From the NCBI RefSeq assembly GCF_001421515.1, contig NZ_LMKM01000034.1, positions 124,001 to 188,000 on the forward strand: 64,000 bases of DNA, given 5' to 3'. This stretch comes from Pedobacter sp. Leaf216. GTDB taxonomy: Bacteria > Bacteroidota > Bacteroidia > Sphingobacteriales > Sphingobacteriaceae. This document shows positions 52,318 to 61,112 of this stretch, piece after piece. The notes under the pieces are model-generated. The model saw only the letters and a list, made by a program, of their open reading frames with translations, was not told the DNA's origin and searched no databases. A program made the translations under genes and the position numbers. Each line of letters begins with the position of its first letter. Position 1 is the first letter of the stretch.

Positions 52318-52442
52318 CGTAATGCAGTTAGCTTTTCCCTCAAAAACTTACTCACAAAATTCGGTGGAAAACTTCATTTTAAAAATCCAGAAATCCCGTA
52401 AATCCTCATTAGCTTTGCTTCCTTTAATTTTACCATCAGCAT

Positions 52443-54734
52443 ATGTTAACCCACCATAAAATTATTGCAGCCGAATTAAAAGTTGCAGAAAAACAAGTAA
52501 CCGCCACCATAAATCTGTTAGATGAAGGTGCAACAGTACCCTTTATTTCACGTTATCGTAAAGAGGCAACAGGAAGTTTGGATGAGGTTGAGGTAGCAGC
52601 AATCCGCGATCGGGTTTTGCAGTTGCGCGATTTAGATAAACGCCGTGAAGCTATTCTGAAATCCATGACTGACCTGGGAAAGTTAACCCCCGAACTGGAA
52701 AAAAAGATCAATGAAGCCGAAACCATCTCTCTTTTAGAAGATATTTACCTGCCATATAAACCAAAACGTAAAACACGTGCATCGGTGGCAAAAGAAAAAG
52801 GACTGGAGCCTTTGGCCTTACAAATATTTGAACAAAACAATTTTGATTTAAATCTAGCGGCAGATAAATTTACAGATGCTGAAAAAGGCGTAAACTCTTT
52901 AGATGAGGCATTGGCCGGCGCAAGGGATATTATTGCTGAAATGATATCTGAAAATGTTGAAGCCCGCACCAAAATGCGTACTTACTTTCAGGAGAAAGCT
53001 GTTTTTAAATCAGAAGTAATTAAAGGAAAAGAAGAAGAAGGTATTAAATACAAAGATTACTTCGAATGGAACGAGCCTGTTAAAACAGCTGCATCTCACC
53101 GCGTATTAGCAATGCGCCGTGGCGAAAAAGAACTTATTTTACGGTTAGATGCGCTCCCGCCCGCGGAAGATGCCCTGACTATTTTGGAAAACCAATTTGT
53201 TTTAAGCAACAATGCAGCTTCGAAGCAGGTGCAACAAGCTTTGGAAGATGGTTATAAACGTTTGTTGGAACCCGCAATGGAAACTGAACTTCGTGTGTTA
53301 ACCAAACAGAAGGCAGATGAAGAAGCGATCCGTGTTTTTGCAGAAAATGCACGTCAATTGTTATTGGCGGCACCAATGGGGCAAAAAAATGTGCTTGCTA
53401 TCGATCCTGGTTTCCGTACGGGTTGTAAAGTAGTTTGTTTAGATAAACAAGGTCAACTTTTAGAAAACACAGCAATTTACCCGCACACCGGGCAGGGAAA
53501 TGTGAAAAATGCCGAATTCACCATTCAACAACTTTGCGAAAAACACAATGTAGAAGCGATTGCCATTGGTAACGGAACAGCAGGAAGAGAAACCGAAGCC
53601 TTTGTACGTGCATTGAATTTGCCACATATTACCATTGTTATGGTTAATGAAAGTGGTGCGTCAATTTATTCCGCTTCAGAAGTGGCCAGAGAGGAATTTC
53701 CGACGCAGGATATTACCGTGCGCGGTGCCGTTTCAATCGGTCGCCGTTTAATGGATCCATTGGCAGAACTTGTAAAAATTGATCCAAAATCCATAGGTGT
53801 TGGTCAATATCAACATGATGTTGATCAGAATAAACTACAGGCGAGTTTAGATGATACTGTAATAAGTGCTGTAAATGCGGTTGGTGTAGAATTAAACACA
53901 GCCTCTAAACAAATTTTGGCTTACGTTTCGGGCCTAGGGCCAACTTTGGCACAGAATATTGTTGATTATAGAAATACCCACGGTGCTTTTAAAAACCGCG
54001 AAAGCCTTAAAAAAGTACCTCGTTTAGGCGACAAGGCTTACGAACAGGCAGCAGGGTTTTTACGCATCCGCAATGCAGAAAATGTTTTGGATACAAGCGG
54101 TGTTCACCCCGAGCGTTACACAGTGGTTGATGAAATGGCAAAGGATCTGGGCACTACCGTTTCCGCTTTAATGAAAGATACGCAACTGCAAAAGCAGATT
54201 AAACCACAGCAGTACGTAACCGATGAAATTGGCTTACCTACATTAACGGATATATTAAAAGAACTGGCAAAACCGGGCCGCGATCCACGTGAGCAATTTG
54301 AAGCCTTTAGTTTTACCGATGGCGTTAATGAAATTTCAGATTTAAGAGTAGGCATGAAACTACCGGGAATTGTAACCAACATTACCAATTTCGGTGCCTT
54401 CGTTGATATTGGCGTACACCAGGATGGCTTAGTACATACCAGCCAATTGGCGAACCGTTTTGTGGCCAATCCTAACGATGTAGTAAAAGTGCATCAAAAG
54501 GTAGAAGTTACCGTAATGGAAGTTGATCCGGCCCGTAAAAGGATTTCCTTATCAATGAAAACGGAGACCGCCCCAAAGTCGGAAGTCCGGAGTCGTGACG
54601 CTAAAGAAAATAAACCAAAGCAAGAACATAAACCCAATCAAAGCAAGCCTAATTTCAAGCCGCGCAATGAGCCTAAAGATGCTGATGGCGATCTGCAAGA
54701 GAAATTAGCAAAGCTGAAAGGAATGTTTAAATAA
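52443..54734 (+). CDS. tex: Tex family RNA-binding transcription protein
   Basis: Cytosolic 763-residue protein with the Tex domain order: N-terminal Tex-like helices (VPFISRYRKEATGSLDEVE, about 30-50), a YqgF/RuvC-like domain (VLAIDPGFRTGCKVV, about 315-330), helix-hairpin-helix region (YVSGLGPTLAQNIVDYR), and a C-terminal S1 RNA-binding domain (PGIVTNITNFGAFVDIGV, about 640-657). The Lys/Asp-rich tail is variable. Tex influences transcription and stress tolerance in other bacteria. Converges with mscS across a repeat. Confidence 0.93.
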   Translation: MLTHHKIIAAELKVAEKQVTATINLLDEGATVPFISRYRKEATGSLDEVEVAAIRDRVLQLRDLDKRREAILKSMTDLGKLTPELEKKINEAETISLLEDIYLPYKPKRKTRASVAKEKGLEPLALQIFEQNNFDLNLAADKFTDAEKGVNSLDEALAGARDIIAEMISENVEARTKMRTYFQEKAVFKSEVIKGKEEEGIKYKDYFEWNEPVKTAASHRVLAMRRGEKELILRLDALPPAEDALTILENQFVLSNNAASKQVQQALEDGYKRLLEPAMETELRVLTKQKADEEAIRVFAENARQLLLAAPMGQKNVLAIDPGFRTGCKVVCLDKQGQLLENTAIYPHTGQGNVKNAEFTIQQLCEKHNVEAIAIGNGTAGRETEAFVRALNLPHITIVMVNESGASIYSASEVAREEFPTQDITVRGAVSIGRRLMDPLAELVKIDPKSIGVGQYQHDVDQNKLQASLDDTVISAVNAVGVELNTASKQILAYVSGLGPTLAQNIVDYRNTHGAFKNRESLKKVPRLGDKAYEQAAGFLRIRNAENVLDTSGVHPERYTVVDEMAKDLGTTVSALMKDTQLQKQIKPQQYVTDEIGLPTLTDILKELAKPGRDPREQFEAFSFTDGVNEISDLRVGMKLPGIVTNITNFGAFVDIGVHQDGLVHTSQLANRFVANPNDVVKVHQKVEVTVMEVDPARKRISLSMKTETAPKSEVRSRDAKENKPKQEHKPNQSKPNFKPRNEPKDADGDLQEKLAKLKGMFK

Positions 54735-54748
54735 CCATTTTCAAAAAG

Positions 54749-54843
54749 ATCGTCATTTCGGCTGAAACGCAGTGCTAACTTTAGGTAAAGAAATCTATCC
54801 AAAATCCCTTTGTAGATTTCTCCACTAAGGCCGAAATGACGAT
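54749..54843. repeat. REP-like double inverted repeat between tex and mscS
   Basis: ATCGTCATTTCGGC (54749-54762) and its exact complement at 54830-54843 form a 14-bp stem; inside, AGAAATCTA (54789-54797) pairs with TAGATTTCT (54813-54821). The right arm lies within the 3' end of mscS and encodes its last residues (SSFRP). Related degenerate copies are near 19680 and 59720. It may also act as a terminator for both convergent genes. Confidence 0.75.
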
Positions 54844-55913
54844 TTATCTTCATCCTTAAACTCCAATCTTTTCTTGGGTAAGCTTTCCGGATAATTATTT
54901 TGAATAAAAGCAATCATTGCCTCTCTCACATGGCAACGCAAATCAAAAGCTCTGGAAGAATTAGCAGCACTCATTAAAAATCGCACTTCAATAGCACCGT
55001 CTTTTGTACTATCTGTTACCTGCACTACATTTACGCGTTTGTCCCAAAGCGGATCTGCATTTAAAAGCCGGGTTAATTCTTGCCGCAATGGTTCGATAGG
55101 AATGGTATAATCAAGGTATAAAAACACTGTTCCAAGTAAATCAGCAGATACACGTGTCCAGTTTTGAAAAGGTTTCTCAATAAAATAAGTAATGGGCAAA
55201 ATTAAGCGTCTCTGATCCCAGATATTAACCACTACATAAGTCAACGTTATTTCTTCAACTTTCCCCCACTCCCCCTCTACAATAACAACATCATCAATTC
55301 TGATCGGTTGCGTAAAAGCAATCTGAAACCCCGCCAATAAGTTTCCTAAAGATTTTTGAGCGGCAAAACCGATGATAATTCCACCAATGCCCACACCGGT
55401 AAGCAATCCAGCCCCTATTTTTCGCATACTCTCAAAACTAAGCAGAATAATAGCCGCTGTAATTAAAATGATCAGTGATACGATAAATTTTCTAACAAAT
55501 TGTAACTGTGTACGGATTTTCCGTTCCTTAAGGTTGTTTTCTTTATTTAAATCATATTTCAGATAAAAATAATCTTCCAAAACATTAATTGACCTTACCA
55601 AAATCAGTGCAAAAGTAATGGTAAGCGAAATTTCCAGCATTTTAGTCAAAGGAAGACGGTATGCGGGTGTCATTTCCATTAAGGTTAATGAAAAATTAAG
55701 CAACAATAAGGGTATGAATACGGCAATCGGCCTTCTTAAATGTTTAATTATAGACTTAATTACAATAAAATCCCACCAGCGTGAAAGTAAAAGAAAGGTT
55801 TTATGGATGATAAATTTGATTAAAATTCCTAATAATACCGCTACTAAACCTATAATCAGGTTCTTCAAAAACAAAGGGATGGGATAACCGAAAATCTGGT
55901 CGATAGATTGCAT
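54825..55913 (-). CDS. Small-conductance mechanosensitive channel (MscS family)
   Basis: Inner-membrane channel of 362 residues releasing solutes on hypo-osmotic shock. Predicted transmembrane helices at about 14-35, 60-82, 88-110 and 138-160, then the pore helix with Gly/Ala pattern (GAGLLTGVGIGGIIIGFAAQKSLGNLLAGF split across about 168-197), and the MscS beta domain (IRIDDVVIVEGEWGKVEEI). The last residues of the protein are encoded by the REP-like element, so its C-terminus may be a recent change. The start at 55913 gives a short N-terminal region. Confidence 0.88.
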   Translation of the reverse strand: MQSIDQIFGYPIPLFLKNLIIGLVAVLLGILIKFIIHKTFLLLSRWWDFIVIKSIIKHLRRPIAVFIPLLLLNFSLTLMEMTPAYRLPLTKMLEISLTITFALILVRSINVLEDYFYLKYDLNKENNLKERKIRTQLQFVRKFIVSLIILITAAIILLSFESMRKIGAGLLTGVGIGGIIIGFAAQKSLGNLLAGFQIAFTQPIRIDDVVIVEGEWGKVEEITLTYVVVNIWDQRRLILPITYFIEKPFQNWTRVSADLLGTVFLYLDYTIPIEPLRQELTRLLNADPLWDKRVNVVQVTDSTKDGAIEVRFLMSAANSSRAFDLRCHVREAMIAFIQNNYPESLPKKRLEFKDEDKSSFRP

Positions 55914-56056
55914 AAACGAAATTTGTGGTTAAATACACGGCGATTAGCCATTGGATATACTTATAACAGCCATTTTTTTGGATTGTTTGCTGGTAGAAAA
56001 CCTACACGTAAATAAATTATTTACTTTAGCTTTTTCTAGAAGCTTAAACCGCCAGG

Positions 56057-56719
56057 ATGGAATTTTTCGATGCGCATAGTATTTTTTTTAGGGTTCTTGG
56101 CTATAACATGAGCTACCTGGAATTTTTCGCGGTAATAACAGGAATTATTTCAGTTGTGCTTTCTGCAAAAGCAAGTGTTTGGAGCTGGCCTGCAGGTATT
56201 GTTAACGTATTCTTATCTGCTTTTTTATATTACCAAAGTCAGCTTTATCCCGATATGTTTTTGATGGTTTTCTTTTTTGTAACCAACATTTTAGGTTGGT
56301 GGCGGTGGACTAATCCCAAACCAGGAGAAGAAGATAAGAATAAGGAACTCAGCATTAGTTTTATGCCCCTAAGGCAGTTTTTAATGTTGTTGGTTATCGG
56401 TATCGCCGGCACAATAATGATGGGTATGCTTGCAAGCCGGCTACACAATTGGCTTCCATTACTATTCAATTTACCAAGCGCTTACCCGTTTATTGATTCC
56501 TTTATTTTTGTGATGAGCGTAATTACCACTTTTTTAATGATCCAGAAGAGGATAGAGTGTTGGATCATCTGGCTGATTATTGATGTTGTGGCCACCTATT
56601 TATATTTCTTAAAAGGCATAAAATTTATGGGGGTTGAGTATTTGGTTTTTACCATTATTGCTGCTTTTGCTCTATGGCATTGGATAAGGGAATACCGGAG
56701 TTATACTAAAACGGCATAA
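56057..56719 (+). CDS. pnuC: Nicotinamide riboside transporter PnuC
   Basis: Inner-membrane facilitator of 220 residues with about seven helices. Family motifs: WSWPAGIVNVFLSAFLYY (about 41-58), NILGWWRW (about 78-85) and CWIIWLIIDVVATYLYFLKG (about 175-194). Supplies NAD precursor. A TPP or NAD kinase gene, often a neighbour, is not seen here. The N-terminus MEFFDAHSIFF is slightly longer than usual. Confidence 0.9.
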   Translation: MEFFDAHSIFFRVLGYNMSYLEFFAVITGIISVVLSAKASVWSWPAGIVNVFLSAFLYYQSQLYPDMFLMVFFFVTNILGWWRWTNPKPGEEDKNKELSISFMPLRQFLMLLVIGIAGTIMMGMLASRLHNWLPLLFNLPSAYPFIDSFIFVMSVITTFLMIQKRIECWIIWLIIDVVATYLYFLKGIKFMGVEYLVFTIIAAFALWHWIREYRSYTKTA

Positions 56720-56878
56720 ACTTCTAACAAATACAAAAATTAGCATCAAGCCGATAATAACCAAAAAATCTCTGGCTTTACTTTTCACAACCTTAAAAAG
56801 ATACAGCCTCTTAGCTACTGAAATAAATTCGGCGTGACGATCGCAAGGTAAAAACGTAAAACTTTTTTCAACCAACTA

Positions 56879-56909
56879 TTTGATAATAAAAGTATTCTAT
56901 CTATCTTTG
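56879..56909 (+). promoter_or_regulatory. Promoter of the rplM-rpsI-rpsB-tsf operon
   Basis: TTTG (56879-56882), 19-base spacer, TATCTTTG (56902-56909): a full match to the Bacteroidetes -33/-7 consensus, with a leader of about 50 bases before the rplM start. Confidence 0.75.
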
Positions 56910-56963
56910 CAGTCCCAAATTTAATGGGAATAATAAATTGTTTAATAAATTAAATACAAGCAA

Positions 56964-57407
56964 GTGAATACGTTAAGTTACAAAACTGTCTCGGCCAATG
57001 CGAAAACTGTTAACAAACAGTGGATTGTTGTTGATGCGCAAGGCGAGATTTTGGGGCGCTTGTCATCGAAGATCGCTATGATCATCCGTGGTAAAAACAA
57101 GCCTGAGTACACCCCACACGTAGATTGCGGCGATAACGTAATTGTTATCAATGCAGACAAGGTTAAATTGACAGGAAACAAATTCAGCGAAAAGCAATAT
57201 GTTTCTTATACTGGTTATCCAGGTGGTCAGCGTTTTATTTCTCCTAAGGAGTTAATGGCGAAACACCCTCAACGTGTAATCGAGAAAGCGGTACGTGGTA
57301 TGTTACCGAAAACTAAATTGGGTAAAAAACTTTACACCAATCTTTTTGTGTATGCTGGTGAAACTCACCCTCATGCAGCTCAATCTCCAAAAACCATTAA
57401 ACTTTAA
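56964..57407 (+). CDS. rplM: 50S ribosomal protein L13
   Basis: Large-subunit protein of 147 residues. QWIVVDAQGEILGRLSSKIA, GDNVIVINADKVKLTGNK and the LAKLKVY-like end region (LPKTKLGKKLYTNLFVY) are typical. The start codon is GTG at 56964 with MNTLSYKTV, the conserved N-terminus in this phylum; no ATG is available nearby. First gene of the ribosomal operon with rpsI. Confidence 0.97.
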   Translation: MNTLSYKTVSANAKTVNKQWIVVDAQGEILGRLSSKIAMIIRGKNKPEYTPHVDCGDNVIVINADKVKLTGNKFSEKQYVSYTGYPGGQRFISPKELMAKHPQRVIEKAVRGMLPKTKLGKKLYTNLFVYAGETHPHAAQSPKTIKL

Positions 57408-57410
57408 GAA

Positions 57411-57797
57411 ATGTCAGTTACTAACACTTCAGGAAGAAGAAAAACAGCTGTTGCACGTATCTACTTAAAAGATGGTGCTGGCGCAATTACCGTTAACGGT
57501 AAAGATCACAAAGTATATTTCCCTACTTTACCTTTACAATATATCGTAAACCAAAGTTTAGAGGTTTCTGAACTTACAGGTCGTTATGATATCACTGTAA
57601 ATGTTCAAGGCGGTGGAGTAAAAGGACAAGCAGAAGCTGTTCGTTTGGCTATTGCTAAAGCGATTGTTGAACTAGATGCGGAGAAAAAACCTGCATTACG
57701 TGCTAAAGGCCTAATGACGCGTGATATGCGTATGGTTGAGCGTAAGAAACCAGGACGTGCAAAAGCGCGTAAGAAATTCCAATTCAGTAAACGTTAA
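57411..57797 (+). CDS. rpsI: 30S ribosomal protein S9
   Basis: Small-subunit protein of 128 residues whose C-terminal KKFQFSKR tail reaches the P-site tRNA. Motifs: SGRRKTAVARIYLKDG and GGGVKGQAEAVRLAIAKAI. It begins 3 bases after the rplM stop, as in most bacteria. Confidence 0.98.
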   Translation: MSVTNTSGRRKTAVARIYLKDGAGAITVNGKDHKVYFPTLPLQYIVNQSLEVSELTGRYDITVNVQGGGVKGQAEAVRLAIAKAIVELDAEKKPALRAKGLMTRDMRMVERKKPGRAKARKKFQFSKR

Positions 57798-57801
57798 TCA
57801 C

Positions 57802-57807
57802 AGGAGG
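57802..57807 (+). promoter_or_regulatory. Perfect Shine-Dalgarno before rpsB
   Basis: AGGAGG is located 8 bases before the rpsB ATG. Such a strong anti-16S match is uncommon in this phylum, where most starts in this window show only A-rich upstream sequence. Confidence 0.7.
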
Positions 57808-57815
57808 CAAAGACA

Positions 57816-58676
57816 ATGGCAAGAACAACTTATCAAGACTTATTGGATGCAGGTGTACACTTTGGTCACCTTACCCGTAAATGGAATCCAAAAATGGCTC
57901 CTTACATTTTCATGGAGCGTAATGGAATTCACATTATAGATTTAAATAAAACTTTAACTAAAACTGAAGAAGCTGCGGCTGCGATTAAACAAATCGTAAA
58001 ATCAGGACGTAAAGTATTATTCGTTTCTACTAAGAAACAAGCTAAAGGAATCGTAGCTGAACAAGCTAAAAAAGTAAACATGCCTTTCGTAACCGAGCGT
58101 TGGTTAGGTGGTATGTTAACCAACTTTGCTACTGTTCGTAAGTCAATCAAAAAGATGTCTAACATCGATAAAATGACTAAAGACGGTACTTATGCGATTT
58201 TATCTAAAAAAGAGCGTTTAATGATTCAACGTGAGCGTATTAAATTAGAATCACTTTTAGGTGGTATTGCTGATTTAAACCGTTTACCTGCAGCTTTATT
58301 CTTAATTGATGTTAAGAAAGAGCACATTGCAGTAACTGAAGCGTTAAAATTAAACATCCCAACTTTTGCGATGGTTGATACCAACTCTGATCCTTCTAAC
58401 ATCGATTTCCCTATTCCGGCGAATGATGATGCTACAAAATCAATCTCTTTAATTACTGATGTAATTATCAAAGCTATTGAAGAAGGTTTAGATGAGCGTA
58501 AACGCGAGAAAGATGATGAAGCTGAAAAAGAAGCAGTAGCAGCGAAAGTTGCAGCTGATGCTCCGGAAGCAAAAGAGCCAAGAGCAGCTGGTGAAAAAAG
58601 ACCAACTACTAAAAAAGCTACTGCTGAGGCAGAAGTTGAAGCTCCTTCATCAGAAGAAACTAAAACAGAAGAATAG
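57816..58676 (+). CDS. rpsB: 30S ribosomal protein S2
   Basis: Small-subunit protein of 286 residues. The core (LLDAGVHFGHLTRKWNPKMAP at 7-27, RWLGGMLTNFATVRKSI, and IDFPIPANDDATKSI) is complete; the C-terminal 50 residues are an acidic/Ala/Lys-rich extension (EKEAVAAKVAADAPEAKEP) typical of Bacteroidetes S2. Preceded by the Shine-Dalgarno noted above; 18 bases after rpsI. Confidence 0.98.
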   Translation: MARTTYQDLLDAGVHFGHLTRKWNPKMAPYIFMERNGIHIIDLNKTLTKTEEAAAAIKQIVKSGRKVLFVSTKKQAKGIVAEQAKKVNMPFVTERWLGGMLTNFATVRKSIKKMSNIDKMTKDGTYAILSKKERLMIQRERIKLESLLGGIADLNRLPAALFLIDVKKEHIAVTEALKLNIPTFAMVDTNSDPSNIDFPIPANDDATKSISLITDVIIKAIEEGLDERKREKDDEAEKEAVAAKVAADAPEAKEPRAAGEKRPTTKKATAEAEVEAPSSEETKTEE

Positions 58677-58687
58677 TAATATTTTTT

Positions 58688-58767
58688 AATTGCAGGTTAC
58701 TGGTTTCAGGTTTTAAGTTGGCTTAACATGAGTTTAACTTAGCGCTTGTAACTTGTAACCTGTAATT
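58688..58767 (+). promoter_or_regulatory. Imperfect inverted repeat between rpsB and tsf
   Basis: AATTGCAGGTTAC (58688-58700) pairs with GTAACCTGTAATT (58755-58767), one G-U pair, around 54 bases. It spans most of the 129-base gap between rpsB and tsf and could be an mRNA processing or attenuation structure, or a dispersed repeat. Confidence 0.4.
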
Positions 58768-58805
58768 GTTATAACAAGATTGTAAACTTTAAAAAAGGAA
58801 ATAAA

Positions 58806-59651
58806 ATGTCTACAGTACAAATTACTGCCGCAGATGTAAATAAACTACGCCAACAAACTGGCGCTGGTATGATGGATTGCAAAAAAGCTTTAGTTGAAGC
58901 TAATGGCGATTTCGAAGCAGCAGTTGATTTATTGCGCAAAAAAGGTCAAAAAGTATCTGCCGCTCGTTCTGGTAATGCTACATCTGAAGGTTTGGTATCA
59001 ATCAATGTTTCAGCAGATGGCACAAATGGTAAATTAGTTGCTTTAGCTTGCGAAACTGAACCAGTTTCTAAAGTTGAAGATTTCCGTAATTTAGCTCAGG
59101 CAGTTTTAGCTGCAGCAGTTGCAAACAATCCTGCTACTGCAGAAGAATTATCAGCGATTACTTTGGAAGACGGACGTACAGTTGCTGAAACTATTACAGA
59201 ACTAACCGGTAAAATCGGAGAGAAAATTGTTATCCAGGATTATGCAAATATTTCTGGTGAGAAAATCGTTTCATATATCCACTCTAATGGTAAAATGGGC
59301 GTTTTGGTAGTATTTGAAGGCACTAATGGTGTAGATATTACTGAAGCTGGTAAAGATGTTGCAATGCAAATTGCTGCAATGAACCCGGTTGCTGTTGATA
59401 AAGATGGTGTTGATCCTGCTACTATCCAACGTGAAATTGAAATTGCTAAAGATGTAATCCGTCAGGAAGGTAAACCAGAAGAAATGGTGGAGAAAATTGC
59501 TGCAGGTAAATTGAATAAATTCTACAAAGACAGTACTTTATTAAACCAGGAGTTTGTTAAAGACAGTTCATTAGATGTTCGTAAATTCTTAGATAATACA
59601 TCTAAAGGATTAACTGTAACTGCATTCAAACGCGTACAATTAGGTGCATAA
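58806..59651 (+). CDS. tsf: Elongation factor Ts
   Basis: Guanine-nucleotide exchange factor for EF-Tu, 281 residues. The N-terminal UBA-like signature VNKLRQQTGAGMMDCKKAL (about 11-29) and IVIQDYANISGEKIVSYIH with HSNGKMGVLVVFEG are canonical. A-rich stretch AAAAAAGGAAATAAA precedes its ATG. Last gene of the ribosomal cluster, with a strong terminator. Confidence 0.97.
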   Translation: MSTVQITAADVNKLRQQTGAGMMDCKKALVEANGDFEAAVDLLRKKGQKVSAARSGNATSEGLVSINVSADGTNGKLVALACETEPVSKVEDFRNLAQAVLAAAVANNPATAEELSAITLEDGRTVAETITELTGKIGEKIVIQDYANISGEKIVSYIHSNGKMGVLVVFEGTNGVDITEAGKDVAMQIAAMNPVAVDKDGVDPATIQREIEIAKDVIRQEGKPEEMVEKIAAGKLNKFYKDSTLLNQEFVKDSSLDVRKFLDNTSKGLTVTAFKRVQLGA

Positions 59652-59670
59652 GCACTAAAAAACATATTAA

Positions 59671-59700
59671 AAAAGCTCCAAGAAATTGGAGCTTTTTTTT
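59671..59700 (+). terminator. Intrinsic terminator of the ribosomal operon
   Basis: AAAAGCTCCA (59671-59680) with TGGAGCTTTT (59687-59696), 6-base loop, and a long T-run. 20 bases after tsf. Confidence 0.9.
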
Positions 59701-60009
59701 GCATTATATTCCAATAATTCAGGTCATCACGACTGAAACGGAGCGAAATAAAGAGATCTATAGCAAAAGATTCCGTCAGTTCCGCTTTTTAAGGCGGCAT
59801 AAACATCATTCCTTTCTTAATTTCCTAGACCGTAGTCATTGCTAAAAAACGAAGCAATCTTGAAACTTCGCTCATATCATGCATACGGTCAATTCATTCG
59901 GAAAATAACTTTCCCACGATGAATTGAGAAGCTTTGCCTTATCAACCAAATATTTAGCTACATTATTTAACTTTGGCCATGTAAGCTTAAATTTACTCAA
60001 ACGTTTAAT
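59701..60009. repeat. Intergenic stretch with two degenerate dispersed repeats
   Basis: GGTCATCACGACTGAAACGGAGCG (split near 59722-59745) with AGAGATCTAT resembles the REP-like element at 54749. A second, GTCATTGCTAAAAAACGAAG and CAATCT (59836-59862), resembles the widespread GTCATTGCGAGG-type repeat. The rest is AT-rich with no gene. No clear promoter of nagA was identified. Confidence 0.45.
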
Positions 60010-61101
60010 ATGTCTAAAGTAATAACCAATGTATCCTACTTTAAGGATAACGATCTGAAAAAGAATCAGACCATCACTATTGAAGGATCTTTGATTTCAG
60101 ATATAAAAGATTCCGATCATACAGCAACAAGTGATTTTTTAGTAATTCCCGGGTGTATCGACTTACAGATTTACGGCTCGGGCGGCAGGCTGTTTTCTGC
60201 TGATCCAACTGTAGAATCATTGACAATAATGGAAGACGATCTGCTGAGAAAAGGAACAACGGGATTTCTGGCCTGCATGGCCACCAATTCTGCAGAAGTT
60301 TTTAACAAATGTATCAGCGCAGCAAAAGAACATCGTTCCACTGCCAAAAATTGCCTTGGATTACACTTAGAAGGTCCGTTTTTAAACCCAAAACGTTTAG
60401 GGGCACATGTGCCCGGGTATGTACGTAAAGCTTCTCTGGATGAAATTAAAAAACTGATGGATTTTGGAGATGGCGTGATCAAAATGATGACAATCGCTCC
60501 CGAGCTTCAGGATGATGCCGTTATTGAATATTTATTGGATAGCGGAGTTGTTGTTTCATTGGGCCATAGCAATGCAACATTTGATGAGGCAACCGCGGCT
60601 TACAATAAAGGTATCCAAACCACTACCCATCTTTTTAATGCCATGAGTCCCATCCACCACCGCGAACCAGGCATCCCTACCGCCGTTTTTAACCATGATA
60701 AAGCAATGGCAAGCATTATTGCCGATGGAAAACATGTAGATTTTGAAGTAGTAAAATTTGCTCAGAAACTATTAAAAGAGCGTTTATTCCTCATCACTGA
60801 TGCAGTAACTGCCTGCGCTACAGGGCCATACCAGCATATCGAAAAAGACAATAAATATGTTATGCCCAACGGAACACTTTCAGGATCATCACTAACCATG
60901 TTAACAGCCATTAAAAACTGTGTAACATATTGTGGAATCAGTTTAAACGATGCGGTACAAATGGCAACAACTTATCCTGCAAAACTGATCGGAATAGAAA
61001 ACCTTACAGCAAGCATCGAAATTGGTGACCAGGCCACCTTTTTAATACTTGATGATATGCTAAACCTCAAAGAAGTAATCTTTAAAGGAGAAACGATATA
61101 A
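60010..61101 (+). CDS. nagA: N-acetylglucosamine-6-phosphate deacetylase
   Basis: Cytosolic amidohydrolase of 363 residues converting GlcNAc-6-P to glucosamine-6-P in aminosugar use and wall recycling. Metal and catalytic features: IPGCIDLQIYGSGG (the single-metal E. coli-like form rather than HxH), LHLEGPFLNPKRLGAH (metal Glu, about 118-120), LGHSNATFDEA (His), HLFNAMSPI (His), and LITDAVTACATG (catalytic Asp, about 260). With the GH3 enzyme and chitinase elsewhere in the window it fits aminosugar catabolism. Confidence 0.9.
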   Translation: MSKVITNVSYFKDNDLKKNQTITIEGSLISDIKDSDHTATSDFLVIPGCIDLQIYGSGGRLFSADPTVESLTIMEDDLLRKGTTGFLACMATNSAEVFNKCISAAKEHRSTAKNCLGLHLEGPFLNPKRLGAHVPGYVRKASLDEIKKLMDFGDGVIKMMTIAPELQDDAVIEYLLDSGVVVSLGHSNATFDEATAAYNKGIQTTTHLFNAMSPIHHREPGIPTAVFNHDKAMASIIADGKHVDFEVVKFAQKLLKERLFLITDAVTACATGPYQHIEKDNKYVMPNGTLSGSSLTMLTAIKNCVTYCGISLNDAVQMATTYPAKLIGIENLTASIEIGDQATFLILDDMLNLKEVIFKGETI

Positions 61102-61112
61102 TCAATAGCCAT

